A stretch of DNA of 64,000 nucleotides, taken from contig JAIOPJ010000039.1 in assembly GCA_021413975.1 (NCBI GenBank), positions 1 through 64,000 on the forward strand. Direction: 5' to 3'. The DNA is from Gemmatimonadota bacterium. GTDB lineage: Bacteria; Gemmatimonadota; Gemmatimonadetes; Gemmatimonadales; Gemmatimonadaceae. Shown one piece after another: positions 40,843 to 48,786 of the stretch (positions are counted from its first letter, which is position 1; every line of letters starts with the position of its first letter). The notes beneath the pieces are model-generated. The model did no database searches. It had not been told where the DNA came from and was given only the letters and a program-made list of their open reading frames with translations. The translations under genes were made by a program, and so were the position numbers.

Positions 40843-40998
40843 CGGATCGAGGGGCGGGGTGGCGGGACTCAAGTGTGGGACGGGCGGGCCGACACTCATC
40901 ACATGGACGTGTAGCCGCGCGGATTCGTTTCCGACCGCGGCGCTCGTCCCGTTGCAAAGGTAGTCCCGCGTTCCGTCCCTCGGCATCCCGGAGGCCCC

Positions 40999-41901
40999 AT
41001 GCGAGTCACGAGCAATCTCCTCGTGCGTGACCAGATCACCGCGCTGCAGACCTCCGCCCAGGCGATGGCCAAGGCGCAGGCGCGCATCACCTCGGGCAAG
41101 CGCATCGGCGTCGGGTCCGACGATCCGGTGGGCGCGCGCGAGGTGATGGTGTCGGACGGTCGCTTGCGCGCGATCACCCAGTACAAGCGCGGACTCGACA
41201 CCGCCAAGAGCCGGCTCGCGACGCAGGATGCGGTGATGGGGCAGGTGACCTCGTTGCTCTCGCGCGCGCAGGAACTCACCGTGGCGGCGTCGACCGACAC
41301 GGTCGACGCCACGGCGCGCGCCGCGATCCAGAAGGAGGTGGAGGGGATCTTCACCGAACTCGTCGCGCTCGGCAACACCTCCGTGGAGGGCGAATACCTG
41401 TTCGGCGGCCAACGCGCGACCGAACGGCCCTTCACCGACGCCGGGACCGGTGCGGCGCTCACCTACACCACCACCGGAGCGTCGGGCGACCGGCCGATCG
41501 AGATCGACGTGGGTCGCGTGATCGTGCCGACCGACGACGGCGACACGCTCTTCATCGACAGCGGGGTGCTCGACTCGGTGCGCGACCTCGCCGTGGCGCT
41601 CGCCGGCAACCCGGGCGCGGGGAACGCGGCGCTCGCTTCGGCGGGGCGCTCGGTGGGCGCGGCGTTCGACCGCGTGCAGGAGCGCGTCGGCGCCCTCGGG
41701 GCGCGGGCGAGCACCATGGACCTGGTGAGCGCGAACCTCGATGCCTTCGAGGGCAGCCTCCAGGCCTTCCGCTCGTCGGTGCAGGACGTCGACTTCGAGC
41801 AGGCCGCGGTGGAGCTGATCAGCCGGCAGAACGCCTATCAGTCGGCGCTGCTCGCGAGCAGCAAGGTGCTCGGCCTCAACCTCTCGGACTACCTGCGATG
41901 A
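40999..41901 (+). CDS. flgL: flagellar hook-associated protein 3 (FlgL)
   Basis: 300 residues. N-terminal MRVTSNLLVRDQITALQTSAQAMAKAQARITSGKRI and C-terminal DVDFEQAAVELISRQNAYQSALLASSKVLGLNLSDYL are the FlgL signature; GGAG precedes the ATG. It is the second junction protein between hook and filament. The 156-base divergent gap to the regulator gene contains no clear sigma-54 or sigma-28 site. Confidence 0.95.
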   Translation: MRVTSNLLVRDQITALQTSAQAMAKAQARITSGKRIGVGSDDPVGAREVMVSDGRLRAITQYKRGLDTAKSRLATQDAVMGQVTSLLSRAQELTVAASTDTVDATARAAIQKEVEGIFTELVALGNTSVEGEYLFGGQRATERPFTDAGTGAALTYTTTGASGDRPIEIDVGRVIVPTDDGDTLFIDSGVLDSVRDLAVALAGNPGAGNAALASAGRSVGAAFDRVQERVGALGARASTMDLVSANLDAFEGSLQAFRSSVQDVDFEQAAVELISRQNAYQSALLASSKVLGLNLSDYLR

Positions 41902-42491
41902 CTGCGACCGCTCCCGTAGGATCCTCCCGGCGCACGCCCGGGCACTCGCACCAGCCCGTGGCCACTGCGCCGGTGCACCGGATGCGGCGCCGGCGCCTCC
42001 GCTCGGAGTTGCTCGGCGACCTGATCGTCGAGGAGGACGCGATCCTCGAGTTCCCCGATGGCCTGTTCGGGTTCGCGAGCTGCAAGGAGTGGGTGCTCGT
42101 GGGCGCCGGGCGTCCCGGGTGGTGCTGGCTGCACGCGGTGGACCATGCGGCGCTGGCGTTCCTGCTGGTGGATCCGTTCGACGCGGTGCCGGAGTTCTCG
42201 GTGGCGCTCACGCCGCAGGATCTCGCCGCGCTCGACGCGCAGAGCGCGACCGAGGTGGGCGTGTTCGCGATCGTGACGCTGCCGCGCACGGCCGCCGATG
42301 TGATGACCGTGAACCTGCAGGGACCGGTGGCGATCGTGGCGTCGTCCCGGCGCGGCCGCCAGCTGGTGATCGGCGATGCGCGCGCGAGCGACCCGCGCTT
42401 CGGCGCCCGCGCCCCGCTGTCAGCGTCGTTCGACGCGACCGTGGAAGCCGGCGCTCAAGTCCTGCGCGAACGCACCGACACTGAATCGTGA
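41898..42491 (+). CDS. fliW: flagellar assembly factor FliW
   Basis: 197 residues, ATGA overlap with flgL. The FliW fold is visible (DAILEFPDGLFGFASCKEWVLVGAGRPGWCWLHAVDHAALAFLLVDPF, then VFAIVTLPRTAADVMTVNLQGPVAIVASSRRGRQLVI). FliW binds free flagellin and, when released, binds CsrA and lifts its repression of flagellin translation. An N-terminal ~30-residue extension is unusual. The flagellin promoter is inside its 3' end. Confidence 0.94.
   Translation: MTATAPVGSSRRTPGHSHQPVATAPVHRMRRRRLRSELLGDLIVEEDAILEFPDGLFGFASCKEWVLVGAGRPGWCWLHAVDHAALAFLLVDPFDAVPEFSVALTPQDLAALDAQSATEVGVFAIVTLPRTAADVMTVNLQGPVAIVASSRRGRQLVIGDARASDPRFGARAPLSASFDATVEAGAQVLRERTDTES
42455..42482 (+). promoter_or_regulatory. 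sigma-28-like promoter of flagellin
   Basis: TCAAGTCC at 42455, then ACCGACACT at 42474-42482, with the same 19-base offset and the same -35 as the flgM promoter. The -10 is a weaker match (CCGA-ACT). It predicts a leader of ~80 bases. Confidence 0.55.
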
Positions 42492-42498
42492 AGTCGCA

Positions 42499-42560
42499 GA
42501 CGGGTGTTCGCCCGTCACGAAACGGAGCACGGACGCTCCAATCACCGTTCCAAGGGAGGA
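42499..42560 (+). promoter_or_regulatory. flagellin mRNA leader with two hairpins and candidate CsrA sites
   Basis: GACGGG/CCCGTC (42499-42516) forms one hairpin. GGAGC-ACGGAC-GCTCC (42524-42539) forms a second with ACGGA in its loop, the kind of site CsrA binds. The ribosome site GGGAGGA (42554-42560) supplies another GGA. Two GGA sites ahead of flagellin mirror the Bacillus hag leader. Confidence 0.5.
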
Positions 42561-42569
42561 ACACCCGTT

Positions 42570-43673
42570 ATGCGTATCAACACGAACACCGGCGCCAACG
42601 ATGCATTCCGCAACCTGAGCCGCGTCGAGGCTGACGTCCAGACCTCGATGGCCAAGCTCTCGTCCGGCTTCCGCATCAACAAGGCGGGCGACGACGCCGC
42701 CGGACTCGGCATCGCGAACAAGCTTCGCGCCGACATCCGTTCGCTCACGCAGGCCTCGAAGAACGCCGAGCAGGCCAACTCGCTGCTCGCCGTCGCCGAA
42801 GGCGGGCTCCAGACCGTCGGCAAGATCCTCGAGCGCATGAAGGAACTCGCCACGCAGTCGGCGTCGGACAACACCGACACCGGCGGCCGCGTCGCGATCC
42901 AGGCGGAGTTCGCGGTGCTGCGCACCGAGATCGACGCGATCACGTCGACCACGAAGTTCCAGGGCAAGACGCTGCTCGACGGCTCGTTCGGCAACAGCGT
43001 GAACGCGTTCTCGCCGGCCGACATCGGCACCGGCTTCGCCGCGGTCCGCATCTCGGGCGCCGCTGCGAGCACCTACACCCTCACGTCGTCGGCCGCCGGC
43101 ACCTACACCCTCACCGCGACGTCGGGCGATGCCCAGACGATCACCGGCGTGGCTTCCGGCGCGGGCACGCTGGACTTCAACGGCCTCGGCATCAAGATCG
43201 AGACCAACTCGGCCTTCGTCAACACGGCGACTCCGGCCGCGACGACCGTCGTGACGGCCGGTGCGGGCGGCGGCTCCTTCATGGTCCGCTCGTCGGGCGA
43301 CTACACCGGCGACGACAACGTGAGCCTCTCCGGGCTCGACGTCGACGCCACGGCGCTGGGCATCAGTGCGTCGTCGCTCTCCACGCTCGCGCTCTCGCAG
43401 GCCGCCCTGTCCGACATCGATGCCGCGATCGGCGTCGTGAACACGGCGATCGGCGACGTCGGTGCGGCGCAGAACCGGATCAACTACGCGCTCGAGAACG
43501 TGCGCGCCCAGGTCACCAACTTCTCGGCGGCCGAGTCGGTCATCCGTGACGTCGACATGGCGGAAGAGATGACGAAGTTCTCGAAGAACCAGATCCTCGC
43601 GCAGGCCGGCACCGCGATGCTGGCGCAGGCGAACCAGTCGGCCCAGGGCGTGCTGCAGCTCCTCCGCGGCTGA
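42570..43673 (+). CDS. fliC: flagellin
   Basis: 367 residues, strong ribosome site AAGGGAGGA ten bases ahead. D0/D1 ends are canonical: MRINTNTGANDAFRNLSRVEADVQTSMAKLSSGFRINKAGDDAAGLGIANKLRADIRSL and RDVDMAEEMTKFSKNQILAQAGTAMLAQANQSAQGVLQLLRG. The variable centre is short and Thr/Ala/Gly-rich, with a small internal duplication (TYTLTSSAAG/TYTLTATSG). It forms the filament. The only flagellin in the window. Confidence 0.97.
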   Translation: MRINTNTGANDAFRNLSRVEADVQTSMAKLSSGFRINKAGDDAAGLGIANKLRADIRSLTQASKNAEQANSLLAVAEGGLQTVGKILERMKELATQSASDNTDTGGRVAIQAEFAVLRTEIDAITSTTKFQGKTLLDGSFGNSVNAFSPADIGTGFAAVRISGAAASTYTLTSSAAGTYTLTATSGDAQTITGVASGAGTLDFNGLGIKIETNSAFVNTATPAATTVVTAGAGGGSFMVRSSGDYTGDDNVSLSGLDVDATALGISASSLSTLALSQAALSDIDAAIGVVNTAIGDVGAAQNRINYALENVRAQVTNFSAAESVIRDVDMAEEMTKFSKNQILAQAGTAMLAQANQSAQGVLQLLRG

Positions 43674-43690
43674 GCCCGATCCGGTCGGGG

Positions 43691-43709
43691 CCGGCGGCAG
43701 CGCCGCCGG
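43691..43709 (+). terminator. GC hairpin after flagellin
   Basis: CCGGCGGC-AGC-GCCGCCGG, a perfect 8-bp stem 18 bases after the fliC stop; no T-run. Confidence 0.5.
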
Positions 43710-43739
43710 ACCTCGGTCGGAGCACGAGTCGTGAACCGC

Positions 43740-43769
43740 ATCCCGCATCGCCGTTCGGCGGTGCGGGAT
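43740..43769 (+). terminator. second hairpin between fliC and fliD
   Basis: A 13-bp stem (one G:T) with a GTTC loop, 43740-43752 with 43757-43769. Together with 43691-43709 it probably separates flagellin transcription from fliD. It could also be an mRNA stability element. Confidence 0.5.
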
Positions 43770-43794
43770 CGCGGCCATACCGGAGTCCTACCAG

Positions 43795-46458
43795 ATGACC
43801 GCACCGCTCTCGTCGTTCCAGGGCCTCGCCAGCAACATCCAATGGCGGGACCTCGTCGACCAGATCATCGAACTCGAGACCTCGCGGGCCCTTGGCCCGA
43901 TCTCGCGCAATCTCCTCGCGGCCAACGCCCGCGTGGAAGGCTGGGGCGCGCTGGGGGCGGTCGTCTCGAAGGTGCGGGATTCACTGAAGGCACTGCAGGA
44001 CGGGACGGCCTTCCGGACCCGCTCCGCCACCGTCGGCACGACGGGGACCGGGCGATCCCTCGGCGCGATCTCGAACTTCGGGACCGCGGCCCCGGGGCGT
44101 TACCAGGTGGAGGTGCAGAACCTCGCGCAGTCGGAGAAGCTCACCGGCACCGCGGTGGCGGATCCAACGGCGGACCTCGTCGTGAGCGGCCGCATCTCGA
44201 TCAACGGCGTCGCCGTGACGATCGAGACCGGGGACTCGCTCAACCGGGTGCGTGACAAGATCAATGCCGCGAACACGGGCAGCGCCGCCTCGCGCGTGAG
44301 CGCCAGCATCGTGGGGAACGGGTCGTCGTCGCGGCTCGTGCTCAATGCCGACGCCACCGGCGCCAACGGCATCGAGCTGGCCGACGACCGGAGCGGGACC
44401 GGCGGCACGAGCACGCTCGAGGCGCTCGGCTTCATCGACAGCACGCGCCGCCTCAACACCGGCACCGACGGCCGGGTGCGCTCGACGCGCGTCTCGTCCA
44501 CCACGCTCGCCGCGGCCGCGGCCCTCGGCGTCAACACCGCGACCACGCCGGCCACGATCCTGGTGAACGGCCGTTCGATCGCGATCGACCTCGAGACCGA
44601 TTCGATCACCGACATCGTCGCCCGCATCAATGCGCTGAGCGTCAATGCCGCCAAGGTGGAGACCGAGACCGACGGCGGCACCACCTGGTCGCGGATCGCG
44701 ATCGCGGGGAGCGTCGTCGGCGACGGCTCCACCGCCGCCAACACGCTGCTCGAGACGCTCGGCATGCGCGTGGGCGGACGCACGAGCGCGGTGCGCCAGG
44801 TGCTCACCACCGGGACCGCGCTCACCGGATTCGGCGGTGCCACCGCGACCGGTGCCACCCTGCTCGCCGACCTCGGGGCCGGATCGAGCGCGGGCATGCA
44901 GGCGGGTGACGTGATCACCCTGTCGGGGACCGATGGGGCCGGTGCGGCGGCGACGCTCAGCTACACCGTCTCCGGGACCGACACCGTGGACGACCTGATC
45001 GGCGCGATCGAGAGCGCCTTCTCCGGTGGGCGCGCCGTCGACGTGTCGATCGTCAACGGCCAGCTCACCTTCGCCGACAGCGTCACCGGCGAATCGCGGC
45101 TCGACGTCACGCTCTCGGCGGGATTGCAGGGCGGGGGCACGCTCGACTTCGGCGCGAACACGACCCAGTTCGGCCGGGTGCGCCAGCTCTCCGCCGGCGA
45201 GGATGCGCGCATCGTCGTGGACGGTGCGCTCTTCGTGGGGCGCACCAACACGATCGCCGGCGCCGTCGGCGGCGGTACGCTCACGATCTCCGGCGAGGAG
45301 CCGGGCAGCACCTTCGACGTCACGGTGTCGGCCACGCCCGAGACCTCCGTGGACGGCGTGCAGTCGTTCGCCACCGCCTACAACGAGCTGCTCGCCGCCG
45401 TCGCCAAGGAGACGAAGGCCGGTGGCCGGCTCGCCAACGCGAGCAGCGCGCGCGCGATCCTCGGGGCGCTCAAGGGCTCGCTGCTCAACGACATGCAGGG
45501 ACTCGGCGACGGCGCGCGCTACAACCGTGCCGGCAGCGTGGGACTCGAGCTCCAGCGCGATGGCACGCTCAAACTGGACGCGGACAAGTTCCGCGCGGCA
45601 CTCGCGTCCGACGCGCGTGGCGTGGAGGCGCTCTTCGGCACCGGTGGTTCCTCGAGCAACGGCAACGTGCAGTTCGTCGGATCCGACGGCGTCTCGCCGG
45701 CCGGGGTGTACGCGCTCGCGGTCACCCAGGCCGCCACGCGCAGCGCGGCGACGGGCAGCGTGATGTCACCGTACGTGATCGGCGGCACTCCGGCGACCAT
45801 GACCGTGACGGGCGAGGGCTCCGGACGCAGCGCGACGATCACCTTCGCGTCCGGCGACACGCCGGCGATCCTCGCGGCGCGACTGCAGGCCGCGCTCGGG
45901 GAACAGTCCGTGGGCGTCTCGGCGTCGGTCGTCGGCGGCGCGCTCCGCCTCACGAGCGACGCGTACGGGAGCCCGGGTGGGTTCACGGTCTCCTACGGCG
46001 ACCCCGGCGGCGAGGATCCGGCGGCGCAGCTCGGCATCGCGGCCGCGGTGTTCGACAACGGCATCGATGCGGCCGGCACGCTCAACGGCGTGGCCCTCAC
46101 GGGCTCCGGCCAACTGCTGACCGCGGTGAACGGGATCGTGCTCCGCTACACCGGTCTCGACGCGAGCGCCACGTCGACCGTGCGCTTCGCGCGCGGACTC
46201 GCGGGCTCGCTCTCGCGCAGCGCCGACCTCGTGCTCAACGCGGGCACGGGGACGATCGCACTGCAGCAGACTTCGGCGCAGACGGGCATCGCGTCGCTCG
46301 AACGGCGCGAGGTCGACGTGCAGGCGCGACTCGACCGCCGGCGGGAGTCGTTGGTCGCGCAGTTCGTGCGCATGGAGTCGTTGCTCAGCCGGTTGCAGTC
46401 ACAGGGCCAGTACCTCACGTCGCAGATCGGCGCGATCAATGCGTCGAATGGCAACTAA
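43795..46458 (+). CDS. fliD: filament cap protein FliD (large)
   Basis: 887 residues, well above the common 450-650. The N-terminus (FQGLASNIQWRDLVDQIIELE) and the FliD-N block are clear; the C-terminus (QLDRR-type QARLDRRRESLVAQFVRMESLLSRLQSQGQYLTSQIGAI) is FliD-C. The expanded centre holds several Thr/Gly-rich repeats of a flagellin-IN-like unit (VSGRISINGVAVTIETGDSL, TILVNGRSIAIDLETDSI and more). It caps the filament and folds incoming flagellin. A weak GCCATACC -10-like sequence lies upstream. Confidence 0.94.
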   Translation: MTAPLSSFQGLASNIQWRDLVDQIIELETSRALGPISRNLLAANARVEGWGALGAVVSKVRDSLKALQDGTAFRTRSATVGTTGTGRSLGAISNFGTAAPGRYQVEVQNLAQSEKLTGTAVADPTADLVVSGRISINGVAVTIETGDSLNRVRDKINAANTGSAASRVSASIVGNGSSSRLVLNADATGANGIELADDRSGTGGTSTLEALGFIDSTRRLNTGTDGRVRSTRVSSTTLAAAAALGVNTATTPATILVNGRSIAIDLETDSITDIVARINALSVNAAKVETETDGGTTWSRIAIAGSVVGDGSTAANTLLETLGMRVGGRTSAVRQVLTTGTALTGFGGATATGATLLADLGAGSSAGMQAGDVITLSGTDGAGAAATLSYTVSGTDTVDDLIGAIESAFSGGRAVDVSIVNGQLTFADSVTGESRLDVTLSAGLQGGGTLDFGANTTQFGRVRQLSAGEDARIVVDGALFVGRTNTIAGAVGGGTLTISGEEPGSTFDVTVSATPETSVDGVQSFATAYNELLAAVAKETKAGGRLANASSARAILGALKGSLLNDMQGLGDGARYNRAGSVGLELQRDGTLKLDADKFRAALASDARGVEALFGTGGSSSNGNVQFVGSDGVSPAGVYALAVTQAATRSAATGSVMSPYVIGGTPATMTVTGEGSGRSATITFASGDTPAILAARLQAALGEQSVGVSASVVGGALRLTSDAYGSPGGFTVSYGDPGGEDPAAQLGIAAAVFDNGIDAAGTLNGVALTGSGQLLTAVNGIVLRYTGLDASATSTVRFARGLAGSLSRSADLVLNAGTGTIALQQTSAQTGIASLERREVDVQARLDRRRESLVAQFVRMESLLSRLQSQGQYLTSQIGAINASNGN

Positions 46459-46478
46459 TCGCGGGACCTGCCGATACT
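46451..46478 (+). promoter_or_regulatory. sigma-28-like promoter of fliS
   Basis: GCAACTAA at 46451, then GCCGATACT at 46470-46478 with the 19-base offset, overlapping the fliD stop codon and 33 bases before the fliS ATG. Confidence 0.68.
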
Positions 46479-46510
46479 CGAAGGGAATCGGCAGACCACC
46501 ACTCCCGCCC

Positions 46511-46912
46511 ATGACCTACGCCACCCGCCCTCGCTCCTCCGCCCGCCGCGGCGACCGCTACAAGGAGATGGAAGTCCTCTCGGCCACGCCGGGCGCGCTC
46601 GTGGTGATGGTCTACGACCATCTCATCACGAGCCTCCTGCGGGCGCGCGCGGCGATCGTCGCCGGCGATGCGGAAGCGCGCATGGAGGAGGTCGGCCGCG
46701 CGCGTGACGCGGTCGGGGAGCTCCTCGCGACGCTGGACGTCGAGCGCGGCGGGGCGGTCGCGGGGCAACTCGGCGGACTCTACACCTTCTTCCTCCGCGA
46801 GTTGACGTTCGTCGGCACCGAGCCTGCCGTGGGCCGGATCGACCGGGTGGTCGCGATGGTGCGGGACCTGCGCGAAGCCTTCGTGGGAATCCAGACCGGA
46901 GTCGATCGATGA
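46511..46912 (+). CDS. fliS: flagellin export chaperone FliS
   Basis: 133 residues. YKEMEVLSATPGALVVMVYDHLITSLLRARAAI is FliS-typical, followed by a four-helix pattern ending DRVVAMVRDLREAFVGI. FliS holds flagellin unfolded for export. The sigma-28 site gives it expression alongside flagellin. Confidence 0.93.
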   Translation: MTYATRPRSSARRGDRYKEMEVLSATPGALVVMVYDHLITSLLRARAAIVAGDAEARMEEVGRARDAVGELLATLDVERGGAVAGQLGGLYTFFLRELTFVGTEPAVGRIDRVVAMVRDLREAFVGIQTGVDR

Positions 46913-47319
46913 GCACCGTCCAGACGCGCGGCGAGATCATGGCGGAGTACGCCCTCGGCATCACGCACCGTCTCGCCACCGCCGATGACGCGCTGCGCCT
47001 CGCGGTCGTCGCGGGCGACACCGAGGCCCTGCTGGTCGGCATGGCCGAGCGGGAGGCCTCGCTGACCGCCACCGAGGACCTCGTCGGCGAGCTCGACCTC
47101 GCGGGTCTCTCCGCGGCCGAGCACGCCTCGATCATCCGCCAGATGGTCCAGGCGCTCGAGCGGAGCCAGGTGGCCCAGGCCGCGCTCGAGGCCGAGCTCT
47201 TCGTCGCCCGGCGCGAGGCCGCCCGGGCCCTGGCCCTCCCGGTCCGCCGGTTCAGGCCGGCCGAGGTCACCGGCTACGCGGTCCAGGCGCCGAAGCGGCT
47301 GCTCCGGTCGACCGGCTGA
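46909..47319 (+). CDS. FliT-like helical chaperone
   Basis: 136 residues with an ATGA overlap to fliS. All-helical, no cysteines, with pattern MAEYALGITHRLATADDALRLAVVAGDTEALLVGMAEREASL resembling FliT/FlgN-type export chaperones. The position after fliS fits fliT (chaperone of FliD), but sequence similarity is weak. The 3' end has an Arg/Lys-rich tail. Confidence 0.6.
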   Translation: MSTVQTRGEIMAEYALGITHRLATADDALRLAVVAGDTEALLVGMAEREASLTATEDLVGELDLAGLSAAEHASIIRQMVQALERSQVAQAALEAELFVARREAARALALPVRRFRPAEVTGYAVQAPKRLLRSTG

Positions 47320-47328
47320 TATTGCCGG

Positions 47329-47355
47329 TCAAGTCGGCCGACCTGTGGCCGATAA
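47329..47355 (+). promoter_or_regulatory. sigma-28 promoter of flgM
   Basis: TCAAGTCG at 47329 and the perfect consensus GCCGATAA at 47348-47355, 19-base offset. The best sigma-28 match in the window; 22 bases from the GTG start. Confidence 0.82.
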
Positions 47356-47377
47356 TGCTGTACAAAGGAGGTTCACC

Positions 47378-47692
47378 GTGACGATCCAGCCCAGTGGTCC
47401 CAGCCGCCCCCGCCTCGAAGGGGCTACTCCGACCCGACCCATACTCGCCATCTCGCACGTCGCCGACGAGACGCAGTTGCGTCAGACCGACGCGGCGGCC
47501 GCGGGGCAGCGCGATGTGCTCGACCTGTCACCGGCCGCGCGCGCCCTGGTGGCGCGCAGCGACGAGGACGGTTCCCTCTCGGCGGAGCGCCTGCTGCAGA
47601 TCCGGCAGCGCATCCTCGATGGCAGCTACGATTCGCCGGCCATCGTCGACGCCGTGGCCTCTGCCCTCCGGGCGAGTGGCGACCTCCGCTGA
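47378..47692 (+). CDS. flgM: anti-sigma-28 factor FlgM
   Basis: 104 residues from a GTG at 47378, with AAAGGAGG six bases ahead. The C-terminal half matches FlgM (DVLDLSPAARALVARSDEDGSLSAERLLQIRQRILDGSYDSPAIVDAVASAL). The N-terminal half is disordered, as usual. FlgM holds FliA until it is exported through the finished hook. A sigma-28 promoter makes a feedback loop. Confidence 0.93.
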   Translation: MTIQPSGPSRPRLEGATPTRPILAISHVADETQLRQTDAAAAGQRDVLDLSPAARALVARSDEDGSLSAERLLQIRQRILDGSYDSPAIVDAVASALRASGDLR

Positions 47693-47739
47693 CCGGCCTC
47701 GCTCCGCGCTCTTCACCCTCGCGGGAGATCCATTCCTCA

Positions 47740-47879
47740 TGGTCGCCACGCGTTCGGCGCGCGAGGACATCCTCGCCGCCGTCGAGGCGGGCGTGAACGA
47801 CTACGTGCTCAAGCCATTCACCCCCACCGTGCTCACGGAGAAGGTCGATGCCATCCTCTCCGCCCGCGCGGCGGCCTGA
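47740..47879 (+). pseudogene. C-terminal remnant of a CheY-type receiver
   Basis: The frame reads MVATRSAREDILAAVEAGVNDYVLKPFTPTVLTEKVDAIL, the last ~45 residues of CheY including the conserved Lys (LKPF). The half with the acidic pair and acceptor Asp is missing: 47693-47739 does not translate to receiver sequence and abuts the flgM stop. A deletion joined flgM to the tail of cheY. Not expected to be functional. Confidence 0.8.
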
Positions 47880-47898
47880 CCCGGAGGCGTGCCGTCCG

Positions 47899-48177
47899 AT
47901 GGCGACCCGGATGCAGAGGCACCACGATGTGCTCCACGCGACGGACACGGCCCTGCGGCTCGTGAACCAGGCGCTGGGCGATCTCGGCGCCGCCGACCCC
48001 CTCGTGAGTCCGGTCACCCCGATCCCGGCCGTCGGCATGCGCGAGGGCCTCGACCGTGCGCTCGCGGCGGTCGCGGAGCTCGAGCAGGAGGCCGCGGATT
48101 CGCGGGATGCGGTGCGCCACGCCCGGTACGCGGCGCTGCGCGAGACGCTGCGTGACGTCGTGGCGCAGGCGCGCTGA
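47899..48177 (+). CDS. small helical protein, unknown function
   Basis: 92 residues from the ATG at 47899 (GGAGG 11 bases ahead). Mostly helical, with a Pro-rich break (VSPVTPIPAVG) and a C-terminal helix of alternating Glu/Ala/Arg (AVAELEQEAADSRDAVRHARYAALRETL). It follows the cheY remnant where cheZ might be, but no CheZ phosphatase motif is visible. Confidence 0.5.
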   Translation: MATRMQRHHDVLHATDTALRLVNQALGDLGAADPLVSPVTPIPAVGMREGLDRALAAVAELEQEAADSRDAVRHARYAALRETLRDVVAQAR

Positions 48178-48195
48178 CTACCAGGGAGAATGGGA

Positions 48196-48762
48196 ATGCA
48201 TCCCGTCAGGCGCAACCTGCTGCTCACCGCCGCCCTCGTAGCGGCGGGAGCGCTGTCATGCCGTCGTTCGGCCCCCGACACCGGCCCGGATGTGCGCGGC
48301 AATGCGCCCTCGATCTCGGAGCGCGAGGCACGCGCCCGCGCCGGAGCGGTGCGGCTCGAGCCGTACCAGTCGGTGGATCACGCGTTCCGGGATGCCAAGA
48401 GTCACCTCGCCAACTCGGTGCGCCTGACGGTGCAGGACAGCGCCGACTGGCGCACCGTCTGGGCGCGGATCGCCGGGCCCAACGCCAGCGCCGATCCGCC
48501 GCCGGTCGATTTCACGCGCGAGATGTTGCTCGTGGCGGGGATGGGGGAACAGCCCTGCATGGGGTCGCTGATCAACATCGACACGATCTTCCGTGACGAC
48601 GACCGCCGGATCTATGCCGTGGTCCGCGAACGGCATCGTGGTGCCGGGTGCGGGTGCCTGAACGAGGTGGTCTCGCCGGTGGACGTCGTGCGCGTCCCGC
48701 GCACCATCCGGCCGGTCACGTTCCTCGAGCGGCGCGAGTCGAACGTCTGCGAAGTGCGCTGA
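48196..48762 (+). CDS. lipoprotein with PrcB_C-like domain
   Basis: 188 residues from the ATG at 48196 (GGGAG at a 7-base spacing; the ATG at 48190 is too close to it). The signal ends in the lipobox AGALSC. The mature part resembles the PrcB C-terminal domain (DSADWRTVWARIAG, VDFTREMLLVAGMGEQPCMGSLINIDTIF, IYAVVRERHRGAGCGC), known from a Treponema protease complex. Likely anchored in a membrane facing the periplasm. Role unknown and not obviously linked to motility. Confidence 0.78.
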   Translation: MHPVRRNLLLTAALVAAGALSCRRSAPDTGPDVRGNAPSISEREARARAGAVRLEPYQSVDHAFRDAKSHLANSVRLTVQDSADWRTVWARIAGPNASADPPPVDFTREMLLVAGMGEQPCMGSLINIDTIFRDDDRRIYAVVRERHRGAGCGCLNEVVSPVDVVRVPRTIRPVTFLERRESNVCEVR

Positions 48763-48786
48763 CGCGTCGGTGGTCGCGACGAACCG

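Noticed and set aside
40843-40998. Sigma-54 promoter for flgL in the divergent gap
   Set aside because: A TTGCA-like sequence is present, but GG and GC are 13 rather than 10 bases apart and there is no dyad.
43775-43794. Sigma-28 promoter for fliD (GCCATACC)
   Set aside because: The -10 lacks the GA of CCGATA and there is no TCA-type -35 at the 19-base offset; too weak to list.
47899-48177. CheZ phosphatase
   Set aside because: Position after a cheY remnant is suggestive, but length and sequence do not show the CheZ phosphatase motif.
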